Shown: piece after piece, positions 1-8,638 of the stretch
Position numbering within the stretch: position 1 is the stretch's first letter
Layout of the letters: each line of letters begins with the position of its first letter
Assembly (NCBI GenBank): GCA_050743075.1
Contig: JBOGDS010000047.1
Span: forward strand, 1-28,939
Direction of reading: 5' to 3'
Length of the DNA: 28,939 bases
DNA from: JBOGDS01 sp050743075
Lineage (GTDB): Bacteria > Actinomycetota > Actinomycetes > Jiangellales > Jiangellaceae
Notes under the pieces: generated by a model
Seen by the model: only the letters and a program-made list of their open reading frames with translations
What the model was told of the DNA's origin: nothing
The model's database searches: none
Translations under genes and position numbers: made by a program

Positions 1-1
1 C

Positions 2-2560
2 TCCGCAGGGCGTGCCAGCGCGGAACCGGCAGCGTCGGACGAGCCCACCTCGCCGGCCGCACGAACCCGCCGCCCGCGCAAGGCTGCGGCCACATCCCCA
101 GCCAAGGCGCCGGCGAAGACCAGCGCCAGGCAAGCGCGCGCAAAGGCATCGGCCCAGGCTGTCGAGGTACCGGCCGAGGTGGAGCCGGCACCAGCCGAGG
201 ACGGCGCGGCAGCCACCGGTCCGCCGGACGGCACCGGTACGGCCGCTGCCCCCGCCAAGCGCACGCGCCGCCCACGCAAGACCGCGAGCAGCCGGACCTC
301 GGGGCGGGACGACTCGCCGACCGGCGAGGAGTCCGCCGCTGCTCCGTCGGATGCACCGCCTGTGACTCCGGTCGAGGCGGCCGTGATCTCGCCCGAGACC
401 ACGCCGGGCATCGCCACAGCCACCTCGCCGCTGTTCAAGGCGCCGGAATTCGCCGGCGCCGATCCGCGACGCCGCAGGACGGCCGAGGCTCCTGTGGCCG
501 CTGACGAGAAGGACGAGGTCGAGGACACGTCGGCCGACGGGGACGACGAATCCACGGCGGACGAGGGCGCCGCCCGCCGTCGTCGCCGTCGCGGTGGTCG
601 CGGCCGGCGCAAGAAGACCGGCGCCGAGGCCGGCGACGACGTCGACGCCACCGACGAGACAGCGGCGACGTCCGCCGAGACGCAGGTGCCGGCCGACGAC
701 GAGGCAACTGGCGAGGACAGTGACGGTGCCGCCACCCGGCGCCGGCGGCGCCGACGCCGCCGGAAGGGCGAGACCGACGCCGACGAGCTGCTGTCCGACG
801 ACCCGCCCGACACCGTCGTGCGGGTCCGTAAGCCGCGGCCCGCCGGCGACGCCGATGACGAAGTGACCTCCCTGAAGGGATCGACCCGGCTCGAGGCGAA
901 GAAGCAGCGTCGCCGGGAGGGCCGCGAGGCCGGCCGGCGACGCCCACCGGTCATCAGCGAGGCGGAGTTCCTGGCCCGCCGCGAGGCCGTCGACCGGATC
1001 ATGGTGGTCCGGCAGTCGGGCGACCGGATCCAGATCGGCGTTCTCGAGGACGGCGTGCTGGTCGAGCACTACGTCAGCCGGTCGTCTCAGCAGTCCATGG
1101 TCGGCAACGTCTACCTCGGCCGGGTGCAGAACGTGCTGCCGGCGATGGAGGCGGCGTTCGTCGACGTCGGCCGCGGACGAAATGCCATCCTCTACGCCGG
1201 CGAGGTCGACTGGGCCGGCCTGGGCAAGCAGGACGGTCCGCGCCGGATCGAGGACGTCCTCAAGTCCGGCCAGTCCGTGCTGGTGCAGGTCACCAAGGAC
1301 CCGATCGGCCAGAAGGGGGCACGGCTCACCGGCCAGGTCAGCCTGCCTGGCCGCTACGTCGTCTACGTACCGGGCGGCTCCATGAGCGGGATCAGCCGCA
1401 AGCTGCCGGACACCGAGCGGACCCGGCTGAAGAAGATTCTCAAGGAGGTCGTCCCCGAGGACTCCGGCGTCATCGTCCGCACCGCCGCCGAGGGCGCCTC
1501 GGAGGAGGAGCTCACCCACGACGTGTCGCGCCTGCGCGCGCAGTGGGACGACATCGCGAAGAAGACCTCGGGCAACGCCCCCGCGCTGCTCTACGGCGAG
1601 CCGGACCTGGCGATCAAGGTCGTCCGGGATCTGTTCAACGAGGACTTCTCCAAGCTGGTCGTCTCCGGCGACGACGCCTGGGACACCATCGAGTCGTACG
1701 TGTCCTACGTCGCCTCCTCGCTGAAGAACCGGGTCGAACGGTGGACCGGGTCGGGCGACGTGTTCACCGCCTACCGCATCGACGAGCAGATCGCCAAGGC
1801 GTTGGACCGCAAGGTGTGGCTGCCCAGCGGCGGATCGCTGGTGATCGACCGGACCGAGGCGATGACCGTCGTCGACGTCAACACCGGCAAGTTCACCGGC
1901 TCGGGGGGAAACCTCGAGGAGACGGTCACCAAGAACAACCTGGAGGCCGCCGAGGAGACCGTGCGCCAACTCAGGCTGCGCGACATCGGCGGCATCATCG
2001 TGATCGACTTCATCGACATGGTGCTTGAGGCGAACCGCGACCTCGTCCTGCGCCGGCTCGTGGAGTGCCTGGGCCGTGACCGGACCAAGCACCAGGTTGC
2101 CGAGGTGACGTCGCTCGGCCTGGTCCAGATGACCCGCAAGCGGATCGGCACCGACCTGCTCGAGGCGTTCAGCGAGACCTGCGAGCACTGCAACGGGCGT
2201 GGGCTGATCGTGCATCACGAGCCGGTCGACGCGTCCGCGCAAGCTGCGGACGCCGGCTCGGACGGCGGCGGCAGCCGGCGGGGTCGGCGTCGGCGGGGCG
2301 ACCAGCCCGCGGCCGAGACCTCCGCCGAGACCTCCGCCGAGCAGCTCGACACGGCAGAGGCCCCGTCGGTCCAGGTGGTGGGGGAGCCGGAGGCAGTCGA
2401 CGGCGCTCCTGCAGCCGCCGCACCGGCTCCCGGTGCGGCTGACGGCCAGCCCGCCCAACGACGGTCCCGGCGGCGGGCGCAGCGGCCGGCCGGCGAGCCC
2501 GAAGTCAGGACGGAGCCCGGAGACCGCTCCGGTCTGACCGCCGCGGTCCCGCCGGTTTGA
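2..2560 (+). CDS. rne: Ribonuclease E/G (Rne/Rng family), 5' end outside the window
   Basis: This endoribonuclease processes rRNA and tRNA precursors and starts mRNA decay. The frame is open from base 2, so the true start lies upstream; the first in-window GTG is at 179. The N-terminal third is low complexity, with acidic stretches and arginine clusters (around 571-620 and 736-770) typical of the disordered RNA-binding arms of actinobacterial RNase E. The catalytic core begins near 990. The S1 domain contains GNVYLGRVQNVLPAMEAAF. The motifs VVDVNTGKFTG and IVIDFIDM carry the two metal-binding aspartates. CEHCNGRG near 2179 is the zinc-link pair of cysteines. The C-terminal tail is again arginine- and alanine-rich. 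It lies directly upstream of rplU-rpmA, the usual actinobacterial order. The family call is certain; rne rather than rng rests on the long arms. Confidence 0.95.
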   Translation, partial: SAGRASAEPAASDEPTSPAARTRRPRKAAATSPAKAPAKTSARQARAKASAQAVEVPAEVEPAPAEDGAAATGPPDGTGTAAAPAKRTRRPRKTASSRTSGRDDSPTGEESAAAPSDAPPVTPVEAAVISPETTPGIATATSPLFKAPEFAGADPRRRRTAEAPVAADEKDEVEDTSADGDDESTADEGAARRRRRRGGRGRRKKTGAEAGDDVDATDETAATSAETQVPADDEATGEDSDGAATRRRRRRRRRKGETDADELLSDDPPDTVVRVRKPRPAGDADDEVTSLKGSTRLEAKKQRRREGREAGRRRPPVISEAEFLARREAVDRIMVVRQSGDRIQIGVLEDGVLVEHYVSRSSQQSMVGNVYLGRVQNVLPAMEAAFVDVGRGRNAILYAGEVDWAGLGKQDGPRRIEDVLKSGQSVLVQVTKDPIGQKGARLTGQVSLPGRYVVYVPGGSMSGISRKLPDTERTRLKKILKEVVPEDSGVIVRTAAEGASEEELTHDVSRLRAQWDDIAKKTSGNAPALLYGEPDLAIKVVRDLFNEDFSKLVVSGDDAWDTIESYVSYVASSLKNRVERWTGSGDVFTAYRIDEQIAKALDRKVWLPSGGSLVIDRTEAMTVVDVNTGKFTGSGGNLEETVTKNNLEAAEETVRQLRLRDIGGIIVIDFIDMVLEANRDLVLRRLVECLGRDRTKHQVAEVTSLGLVQMTRKRIGTDLLEAFSETCEHCNGRGLIVHHEPVDASAQAADAGSDGGGSRRGRRRRGDQPAAETSAETSAEQLDTAEAPSVQVVGEPEAVDGAPAAAAPAPGAADGQPAQRRSRRRAQRPAGEPEVRTEPGDRSGLTAAVPPV

Positions 2561-2677
2561 CCCGGGGACAGACGGATCCGTACCCTGGTGAGCTGGCGCG
2601 ACTCGCGCCGGCTACCCGTGCGCCCGCTTCTGGGCGGTAGTGCGCGCCCGTACCTGACGAGTGAGAGTGAGTCCGCG

Positions 2678-2992
2678 GTGTACGCCATCGTCCGCAGCGG
2701 CGGCAGCCAGCAGAAGGTCGCCGTCGGCGACGTCATCGACGTCGACCGGCGCGACGGCGAGGTCGGTGCGACCGTGTCGCTTCCCACGGTCCTGCTCGTC
2801 GACGGCGAGAAGGTGACCTCCGACGCCAAGAAGTTGGCGAAGGTGACCGTCACGGCCGAGATCGTCGGGGCCACCAAGGGCCCGAAGATCGAGATCCTGC
2901 GATTCAAGAGCAAGACCGGCTACCGCCGCCGCCAGGGGCACCGCCAGAAGTACACCCAGGTCAAGGTCACCGGCATCGAGACGAAGAAGTAG
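2678..2992 (+). CDS. rplU: 50S ribosomal protein L21
   Basis: This is ribosomal protein L21 of the large subunit, which binds 23S rRNA. I chose the GTG at 2678, which gives a 104-residue product starting MYAIVRSGGSQQKVAVGD, the standard L21 N-terminus and length. The frame is open further upstream to 2588, but that extension does not resemble L21. The C-terminal half has the family signature KSKTGYRRRQGHRQKYT. Nine bases separate it from rpmA, so the two are cotranscribed. The 117-base gap after rne holds no gene and probably carries the leader and promoter; I could not pick a convincing -10/-35 pair there. Confidence 0.97.
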   Translation: MYAIVRSGGSQQKVAVGDVIDVDRRDGEVGATVSLPTVLLVDGEKVTSDAKKLAKVTVTAEIVGATKGPKIEILRFKSKTGYRRRQGHRQKYTQVKVTGIETKK

Positions 2993-3001
2993 GAACCGGT
3001 C

Positions 3002-3259
3002 ATGGCACACAAGAAGGGCGCCTCGTCCACGCGGAACGGGCGCGACTCCAACTCCCAGCGGCTGGGTGTCAAGCGCTTCGGCGGCCAGGTCGTCGAAGCC
3101 GGCGAGATCATCGTGCGCCAGCGCGGCACCCACTTCCACGCCGGTGCGGGTGTCGGCCGCGGCGGCGACGACACGCTGTTCGCGACGGTCGCCGGCGCAG
3201 TCCAGTTCGGCGTCAAGCGCGGCCGAAGGGTCGTCAACATCGTCCCGGCGGGGGAGTGA
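3002..3259 (+). CDS. rpmA: 50S ribosomal protein L27
   Basis: This is ribosomal protein L27, whose N-terminus reaches the peptidyl transferase centre. The 85-residue product begins MAHKKGASSTRNGRDSNSQR and continues with LGVKRFGGQ, which is diagnostic. There is no Firmicutes-type cleavable N-terminal extension. The start ATG follows nine bases after the rplU stop. A strong hairpin 22 bases downstream probably ends the rplU-rpmA transcript before obgE. Confidence 0.98.
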   Translation: MAHKKGASSTRNGRDSNSQRLGVKRFGGQVVEAGEIIVRQRGTHFHAGAGVGRGGDDTLFATVAGAVQFGVKRGRRVVNIVPAGE

Positions 3260-3281
3260 CCCCCGCTCCAGACATTGTTCG

Positions 3282-3317
3282 CGAGGGCGGGCTGGTCGGC
3301 TGACCAGCCCGCCCTCG
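3282..3317 (+). terminator. Perfect 16-bp hairpin between rpmA and obgE
   Basis: The left arm CGAGGGCGGGCTGGTC (3282-3297) and right arm GACCAGCCCGCCCTCG (3302-3317) pair without mismatch around the loop GGCT. No U-tract follows. That form is common for actinobacterial terminators. It would separate the abundant ribosomal protein message from obgE or attenuate read-through. Confidence 0.8.
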
Positions 3318-3336
3318 TCGCATCGGAGGTGCAGCG

Positions 3337-4704
3337 ATGGCGATCCCGTCGTTCGTCGACCGCGTCGTGCTGCACGTCGCCGCCGGCAACGGCGGGCATG
3401 GATGTGTCTCCGTCCGGCGGGAGAAGTTCAAGCCCCTCGGAGGCCCGGACGGCGGCAACGGCGGCAATGGCGGGGACGTCGTCCTCGTGGTCGACCCGAA
3501 CACGACCACCCTGCTCGACTACCATCGCTCGCCGCACCGCCGGGCCCGCAACGCCGCCGCCGGCCGGGGTGACGACCGCGACGGCGCCCACGGTGCCGAC
3601 ATCGTCCTGCCGGTGCCCGACGGCACCGTGGTGAGCACGCCCGGCGGCGAGGTCCTCGTCGATCTGGTCGGGCGGGGCACGCACTACGTCGTTGCCGGCG
3701 GCGGCCGGGGAGGCCTGGGCAACGCCGCACTGGCCAGCACGAAGCGTCGCGCGCCAGGCTTCGCGCTGCTCGGCGAGGCCGGCCAGGAGCGAGACGTCGT
3801 GCTGGAGCTGAAGAGCGTCGCCGATGTGGGCCTGGTGGGATTCCCGAGCGCGGGCAAGTCGTCGCTCGTCGCAGCCATCTCGGCGGCCCGCCCGAAGATC
3901 GCGGACTATCCGTTCACGACGCTGGTACCCAATCTCGGGGTGGTCGAGGCCGGCGAGGTCCGGTTCACCGTCGCCGACGTCCCGGGCTTGATCGAGGGCG
4001 CCAGCGACGGCCGGGGCCTGGGGCACGAGTTCCTGCGCCACGTCGAGCGGTGCAGTGCGCTGGTCCACGTCGTCGACTGCGCCACGATGGAGCCGGGCCG
4101 CGACCCGGTCACCGACATCGACGTCATCGAGCGCGAGCTGGCCTCGTACGGCGGCCTCGCCGACCGTCCGCGCCTGGTGGCGCTCAACAAGATCGACGTG
4201 CCCGAGGCGCGAGACCTCGCCGACCTGGTGCGGCCCGACCTGGAGGCCAACGGCTGGCCGGTCGTCGCCGTCTCGGCTGCGACCCACGAAGGCCTGCGGG
4301 TGCTGACGTTCGCCATGGCCGACGTGGTGGCTGCGGCCCGGGCGGCCGCACCGCCCCCGGAGCGGACCAGGATCGTGCTGCGCCCGGCGGCCGTCGACGA
4401 CGCAGGCTTCACCGTCACGCGGGAGGGGGAGCGGTTCCGGGTTCGCGGCGCCAAGCCAGAGCGCTGGGTGCGGCAGACCGACTTCGCCAACGACGAGGCC
4501 GTCGGCTACCTGGGCGACCGGCTCGCCCGGCTCGGCGTCGAGGACGCCTTGCTGAAGGCGGGTGCCACGCCGGGCGCCGAGGTCGTCATCGGTGGCGACG
4601 ACGCGGTCGTGTTCGACTGGGAGCCAACGATCCAGGCCGGTGCCGAGCTCCTGTACGGGCCCCGGGGCTCCGACCTCCGCCTCCAGGACGACCGTGACGT
4701 CTGA
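3337..4704 (+). CDS. obgE: Obg family GTPase (CgtA), 50S assembly factor
   Basis: This essential GTPase binds the 50S subunit and links its assembly to growth state. The 455-residue protein has three parts. The glycine-rich Obg fold (about residues 1-155) includes NGGNGGDVV. The G domain has the P-loop GFPSAGKSS at residues 168-176, the switch I region FTTLVPNLG, G3 DVPGLIEGA, and G4 NKID at residues 284-287. The C-terminal part (about 350-430) fits the OCT domain of Gram-positive Obg proteins. The start has the ribosome-binding site GGAGG about eight bases upstream. It lies in the conserved order rplU-rpmA-obgE-proB. Confidence 0.97.
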   Translation: MAIPSFVDRVVLHVAAGNGGHGCVSVRREKFKPLGGPDGGNGGNGGDVVLVVDPNTTTLLDYHRSPHRRARNAAAGRGDDRDGAHGADIVLPVPDGTVVSTPGGEVLVDLVGRGTHYVVAGGGRGGLGNAALASTKRRAPGFALLGEAGQERDVVLELKSVADVGLVGFPSAGKSSLVAAISAARPKIADYPFTTLVPNLGVVEAGEVRFTVADVPGLIEGASDGRGLGHEFLRHVERCSALVHVVDCATMEPGRDPVTDIDVIERELASYGGLADRPRLVALNKIDVPEARDLADLVRPDLEANGWPVVAVSAATHEGLRVLTFAMADVVAAARAAAPPPERTRIVLRPAAVDDAGFTVTREGERFRVRGAKPERWVRQTDFANDEAVGYLGDRLARLGVEDALLKAGATPGAEVVIGGDDAVVFDWEPTIQAGAELLYGPRGSDLRLQDDRDV

Positions 4705-4744
4705 TCAAGCTCAGGCCGGGAGACGACGAGCGGGAGGCGAGGGT

Positions 4745-5866
4745 GTGACACGTGAGGCTGTGGCCGGCGCTCACCGAGTCGTCGTCAAGGTCGGCTCGTC
4801 GTCGTTGACGACCGCGTCGGGCGGGCTGGACGGCGAGGGGCTCGTGGCACTCGTCGACACGCTGGCCGCGACCCGGGCGAGCGGACGCGACGTCGTACTC
4901 GTCTCGTCCGGCGCGATCGCGGCCGGGCTGGCGCCGCTGGGCCTGGCCCGACGGCCGCGCGACCTCGCGACCCAGCAGGCCGCGGCGAGCGTCGGCCAGG
5001 GGTTGCTCGTCGCGCGCTATGCCGACGCATTCGCGCGGCACTCGCTGCAGGTCGGGCAGGTGCTGCTCACCGTCGACGACCTGACCCGCCGGTCCCACTA
5101 CCGCAACGCGTACCGGACGCTGCACAGACTGCTCGCGCTGGGGGTCGTCCCCGTGGTCAACGAGAACGACACCGTCGCAACGCACGAGATCCGATTCGGC
5201 GACAACGACCGGCTGGCCGCCTTGGTTGCGCAACTCGTGCATGCCGATGCGCTGGTGTTGCTCTCCGACGTCGACGGCCTGTACGACGGCGACCCGCGGC
5301 GGCCGGGCGCGCGACGGGTTGCTGAGATCCGCGACCTGGGCGACCTGGACGGGCTGGCGATCGGCCGGACCGGGCCCTCGGGCCTGGGCAGCGGCGGCAT
5401 GCAGACCAAGGTCGAGGCAGCCCGGATCGCCACCGGCTCGGGCATCGACGTGGTACTCGCGTCCGCGCCGGAGGCGGCTCCGGTGCTGTCGGGCGAGCCG
5501 GTCGGGACCTGGTTCCGACCCCGGGCGCGCCGGCGTTCGACGCGGCTGCTCTGGCTCGAGCACGCGACCGACGGGCGTGGAAACCTGCACCTCGACGCGG
5601 GAGCCGTGCGTGCCGTCGTCGAGCGGCGGCTGTCCCTGCTGCCGGCGGGCATCACGGCCGTATCCGGCACGTTCTCGGCCGGTGACCCGGTCGACCTGCT
5701 CGACGAGGCCGGCCGCGCGGTCGCCCGCGGGCTGGTGAACTTCGACTCCGCCGAGCTGCCCGCTCTGCTCGGCCGCTCGACTCACGAGTTGGCTCGCGAA
5801 CTCGGGCCCGCATACGAGCGTGAAGTCGTGCACCGCGACGACCTCGTGGTGCTTGGACGCGCCTGA
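4745..5866 (+). CDS. proB: Glutamate 5-kinase with PUA domain
   Basis: ProB phosphorylates L-glutamate to glutamyl 5-phosphate, the first step of proline synthesis. I chose the GTG at 4745 because GGGAGGCGAGG lies just upstream and the product then begins near RVVVKVGSSSLTT, the family N-terminus; the frame is open further upstream. The amino acid kinase domain includes NENDTVATHEIRFGDNDR, LLSDVDGLYDGDP and GLGSGGMQTKVEAARIA. The last 100 residues form a PUA domain starting near RLLWLEHA. The length of 373 residues is typical. The next reading frame begins directly on its stop (TGAATG). proA lies 1.3 kb downstream. Confidence 0.96.
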   Translation: MTREAVAGAHRVVVKVGSSSLTTASGGLDGEGLVALVDTLAATRASGRDVVLVSSGAIAAGLAPLGLARRPRDLATQQAAASVGQGLLVARYADAFARHSLQVGQVLLTVDDLTRRSHYRNAYRTLHRLLALGVVPVVNENDTVATHEIRFGDNDRLAALVAQLVHADALVLLSDVDGLYDGDPRRPGARRVAEIRDLGDLDGLAIGRTGPSGLGSGGMQTKVEAARIATGSGIDVVLASAPEAAPVLSGEPVGTWFRPRARRRSTRLLWLEHATDGRGNLHLDAGAVRAVVERRLSLLPAGITAVSGTFSAGDPVDLLDEAGRAVARGLVNFDSAELPALLGRSTHELARELGPAYEREVVHRDDLVVLGRA

Positions 5867-6214
5867 ATGACGCTGGATGTTCCCGACGGCCTGCGGGCCA
5901 GACTCGGCAAGTTGAACGACCCCACGACCGGTTCGTGGCTGGAGCGGCTGCCACGTCTCGCGGCGGACTTCCTCGAGCGTTGGACGCTGCGCGTCGACGG
6001 CGACCCGATGCACGGGTTCTGCGCCATGGTCGTGCCGGTCATGACCAGCGACGGCACTGCTGCCGTGCTCAAGCTCAGCTGGCCGCATCCCGAAGCCCGC
6101 GACGAGCACCGGGCGCTGACGGTGTGGGACGGCCGCGGCGCCGTGCGTCTCCTCGAGGCCGACCCCGAAGCCTCTGTGCTGCTCCTGGAGCGGCTGGACG
6201 CCGGCCGGCGGTAG
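5867..6214 (+). pseudogene. Truncated aminoglycoside/hydroxyurea kinase-like protein (N-terminal part only)
   Basis: The 115-residue product resembles the N-terminal lobe of the APH(6)/hydroxyurea phosphotransferase family, which phosphorylates antibiotics such as streptomycin. Recognisable stretches are GSWLERLPRLAADFLERW, AVLKLSWPHPEARDEHRAL and VRLLEADPEASVLLLERLD. Family members are close to 300 residues and have the catalytic HGDLH-like motif and metal site in the C-terminal lobe. Here the frame stops right after LLLERLDAGRR and nothing downstream continues it, so the catalytic half is missing. It begins on the proB stop codon and would be translationally coupled. I infer a deletion remnant; a functional short protein seems unlikely. 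Confidence 0.65.
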
Positions 6215-6225
6215 CCTTCGGGACC

Positions 6226-6786
6226 ATGCGGCAGGTCTCGGACGCATTCCTCCTGACAATGGCCGAAGTTTCTGCGACGTTGATCGGGCTCTTCCTGGTG
6301 GGTGTGTTCTTCTACATCGAGACGGGTCCTCGCCGGGGAGACACGTCGCGCGAGATCTTCGTGCGCTACCTGCGATCCGGCACCCGGATCACTCTGATCG
6401 TCTTCTCGATCCCCGTCGGTCTCTCGCTCGCCCTGGTGGCAATGGAGCTCTCCTACGCCCGGGTGGTCTTCGCCGTGCTGAGCCTTCTGCTCGTCGCAGC
6501 GAACGTCGACAGTGCGCGTCGCGTCCGGGGCGTCGCGACCGTCACCGGGTCAACCACCCTGCTGGCGATGGAGGTCGTGACCTCGATGCTGGTCGTGGCA
6601 CTCGTCGTCACGCCGTGGGCGCTCGGAGGGCTCCATCCGACCAGGGAGGATCTCACGTGGGCGATCCTGCTGGCCTTCGCCGCGGGCATCCTCAGCATCA
6701 GTGGCACCGTGTTGTCGGCGTTCGACCTCGCCCGTGCCGGGGTCGACGTCAGTGACCGCGGTCAGAACGGAACACGCGATCCGTGA
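6226..6786 (+). CDS. Integral membrane protein of unknown function
   Basis: The 186-residue product starts at ATG 6226 (MRQVSDAFLLTMAEVSATLI). It has about five hydrophobic segments, among them ATLIGLFLVGVFFYI, ITLIVFSIPVGLSLALVAM, VVFAVLSLLLVAANV, LVVALVVTPWAL and AILLAFAAGILSISGTVL. I see no catalytic motif and do not recognise the family. The sequence before the ATG in the same frame is a shadow of the kinase remnant. Its 3' end overlaps the convergent gene at 6749-7006 by 38 bases. Confidence 0.7.
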   Translation: MRQVSDAFLLTMAEVSATLIGLFLVGVFFYIETGPRRGDTSREIFVRYLRSGTRITLIVFSIPVGLSLALVAMELSYARVVFAVLSLLLVAANVDSARRVRGVATVTGSTTLLAMEVVTSMLVVALVVTPWALGGLHPTREDLTWAILLAFAAGILSISGTVLSAFDLARAGVDVSDRGQNGTRDP

Positions 6787-7006
6787 GCGCCTGCACGTCA
6801 CGATCGAGCGTGTCGAAGCGGAGGTTCATCTTCGACTCCAAGGCGTCGAACTTGGCGTCGACCGCGTCGAAGCGGGCGTCGACGATCCCGAACCGCCCGT
6901 ATACGGATTCGAGCCGGCTGTCGACCACACGAAGCAGCATGCTCGCCATGCCGGCGGTGATCGCCAGGAAACCGCCGATCAGCGTCCAGGTCTGCGCGTC
7001 GTTCAC
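6749..7006 (-). CDS. Small membrane-anchored coiled-coil protein
   Basis: The 85-residue product has one N-terminal membrane segment (WTLIGGFLAITAGMASMLL). It is followed by a heptad-like region with repeated units (VDSRLESVYGRFGIVDARFD, then VDAKFDALESKMNLRFDTLD). This is the layout of small actinobacterial membrane proteins with a cytoplasmic coiled coil. The start is GTG with GGAAGGGA upstream. It points towards the membrane protein at 6226-6786, and their ends overlap by 38 bases. The function is unknown; oligomer formation is likely from the heptads. Confidence 0.75.
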   Translation of the reverse strand: MNDAQTWTLIGGFLAITAGMASMLLRVVDSRLESVYGRFGIVDARFDAVDAKFDALESKMNLRFDTLDRDVQALTDRVFRSDRGH

Positions 7007-7161
7007 GGTCCGTCCCTTCCGTGGACTCGATGATACGACGCCAGCCAGCCCAGCAGACCATGACGACGGGGATGGCGCAGCCTGTGGACGCCGGGCACTC
7101 GGCCGTCCGGGCTGTGGACGGACAGACTCGCGCGCAGGAGATGCGCCGTACGCTGACCTGC

Positions 7162-8427
7162 ATGGATACGTCCGACAATGTTGAGCTGGTCCACGACGCC
7201 GCCCGACGGGCCAAGGTCGCGGCGGCTGACCTGGCCGTGCGTTCGCGGGCCGAGAAGGATGCCGCCCTGCTCGCCATGGCCGACGCCCTGCAGGTGAGCA
7301 CTGCTGACGTTCTCGCGGCCAACGCGCGGGACGTGCGGCGAGCGGAGGCGGCCGGCACCGCCGCGGCGACCGTCGACCGCCTGCACCTCACCGGGGAGCG
7401 GATCGCCGGCATGGCCGATGGCCTGCGCCAGGTGGCCGGGCTACCCGACCCGGTGGGCGAGGTCGTCCGCGGCTACACGTTGCCGAACGGGCTCGAGGTC
7501 AGCCAGCGGCGGGTCCCGTTCGGCGTCGTCGGCGTCATCTACGAAGCGCGGCCCAACGTCACGGCCGACGCAGCCGGACTGTGTCTCAAGAGCGGCAACG
7601 CCGTCCTGTTGCGCGGCTCGTCCAGCGCCGCGGAGTCGAACGCCGCCATCGTCGCCGTGCTGCGTGCGGCGCTCGACACGTCGGGTCTGCCGGCCGATGC
7701 CGTCCAGCTGGTAGCAGGCGCGGGCCACGAGTCCGCCAAGCACCTGATGCGCGCCCGCGGACTGGTCGACGTGCTGATCCCTCGCGGCGGCGCAGGGCTC
7801 ATCCGAAGCGTCGTCGAGGAGTCGACCGTGCCTGTGATCGAGACCGGGGTGGGCAACTGCGCCGTCTACGTCGACGCCGACGCCGACCTCGGCCAGGCGC
7901 TGGCCATCCTGCTCAACGCCAAGACACAGCGGCCCAGTGTCTGCAACGCCGCCGAGACGCTGCTCGTCCACGCCGCCGTTGCCGACGGGTTCCTCCCGAG
8001 TGCGCTCTCGGCCCTACGCGACGCCGGCGTGACGGTACACGGAGACGAGCGCGTGCGTTCCTACGACGATGCCGTCGTCCCGGCCACGGACGGGGACTGG
8101 GCCGCCGAGTACCTGTCACTGGACATCGCGGCGGGGGTCGTCGACTCCCTCGACGATGCGGTCGCCCACATCCGACGGTGGGGGAGCGGGCACACGGAAG
8201 CCATCGTCACGAGATCCCTGGCCAGCGCACGGCGGTTCGTCGCCACCCTTGACTCCGCCGCCGTCATGGTCAACGCGTCGACCCGGTTCACCGACGGCGA
8301 GCAGCTCGGCTTCGGCGCCGAGATCGGTATCTCGACCCAGAAGCTGCACGCCCGCGGGCCGATGGGACTGCCGGAACTGACGACCACAACCTATGTCGTC
8401 ACTGGTGACGGTCACGTCCGCGAGTGA
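7162..8427 (+). CDS. proA: Glutamate-5-semialdehyde dehydrogenase (gamma-glutamyl phosphate reductase)
   Basis: ProA reduces glutamyl 5-phosphate with NADPH to glutamate semialdehyde, the second proline step. The 421-residue product starts at ATG 7162 (MDTSDNVELVHDAARRAKVA); the frame is open upstream but that part is not family-like. Motifs include FGVVGVIYEARPNVTADAAG, KSGNAVLLRGSSSAAESN and the catalytic cysteine at residue 261 in KTQRPSVCNAAETLL. The C-terminus has FGAEIGISTQKLHARGPMGL. It is separated from proB by three small accessory genes, whereas the two are often adjacent. Confidence 0.97.
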   Translation: MDTSDNVELVHDAARRAKVAAADLAVRSRAEKDAALLAMADALQVSTADVLAANARDVRRAEAAGTAAATVDRLHLTGERIAGMADGLRQVAGLPDPVGEVVRGYTLPNGLEVSQRRVPFGVVGVIYEARPNVTADAAGLCLKSGNAVLLRGSSSAAESNAAIVAVLRAALDTSGLPADAVQLVAGAGHESAKHLMRARGLVDVLIPRGGAGLIRSVVEESTVPVIETGVGNCAVYVDADADLGQALAILLNAKTQRPSVCNAAETLLVHAAVADGFLPSALSALRDAGVTVHGDERVRSYDDAVVPATDGDWAAEYLSLDIAAGVVDSLDDAVAHIRRWGSGHTEAIVTRSLASARRFVATLDSAAVMVNASTRFTDGEQLGFGAEIGISTQKLHARGPMGLPELTTTTYVVTGDGHVRE

Positions 8428-8454
8428 CCGGTCCGACCGCTAGGCTGCGGAGCC

Positions 8455-8610
8455 ATGACGACGGCCATGAATGCGGCGGTGCGGCTCGCGGAGCAGGCCG
8501 GGGCCGCCGAGGGAGTGCCATCGCTGGTGTGGGGCCTGGGCGCGCTGGGGATCCTGCTCACCCTGCTGTTGGGCACACTCGTGTTCGGCAAGGGCCGTCC
8601 GCACGCCTGA
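8455..8610 (+). CDS. Conserved small single-span membrane protein
   Basis: A 51-residue frame starts at ATG 8455 and ends at TGA 8608-8610. It has an N-terminal alanine-rich amphipathic part (MNAAVRLAEQAGAAEG), one membrane helix (VWGLGALGILLTLLLGTLVF) and a short basic tail (GKGRPHA). The gap between proA and nadD is otherwise filled by nothing else. I recall small membrane proteins at this position in other actinomycetes, which supports reality. The function is unknown. Confidence 0.7.
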   Translation: MTTAMNAAVRLAEQAGAAEGVPSLVWGLGALGILLTLLLGTLVFGKGRPHA

Positions 8611-8638
8611 GCGCAGCACCGCAGCTACGTTGGCGTCC

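Noticed and set aside
435..947. Arginine-rich minus-strand open frame opposite the RNase E arm
   Set aside because: It is a shadow of high-GC low-complexity coding sequence with no start context or family similarity.
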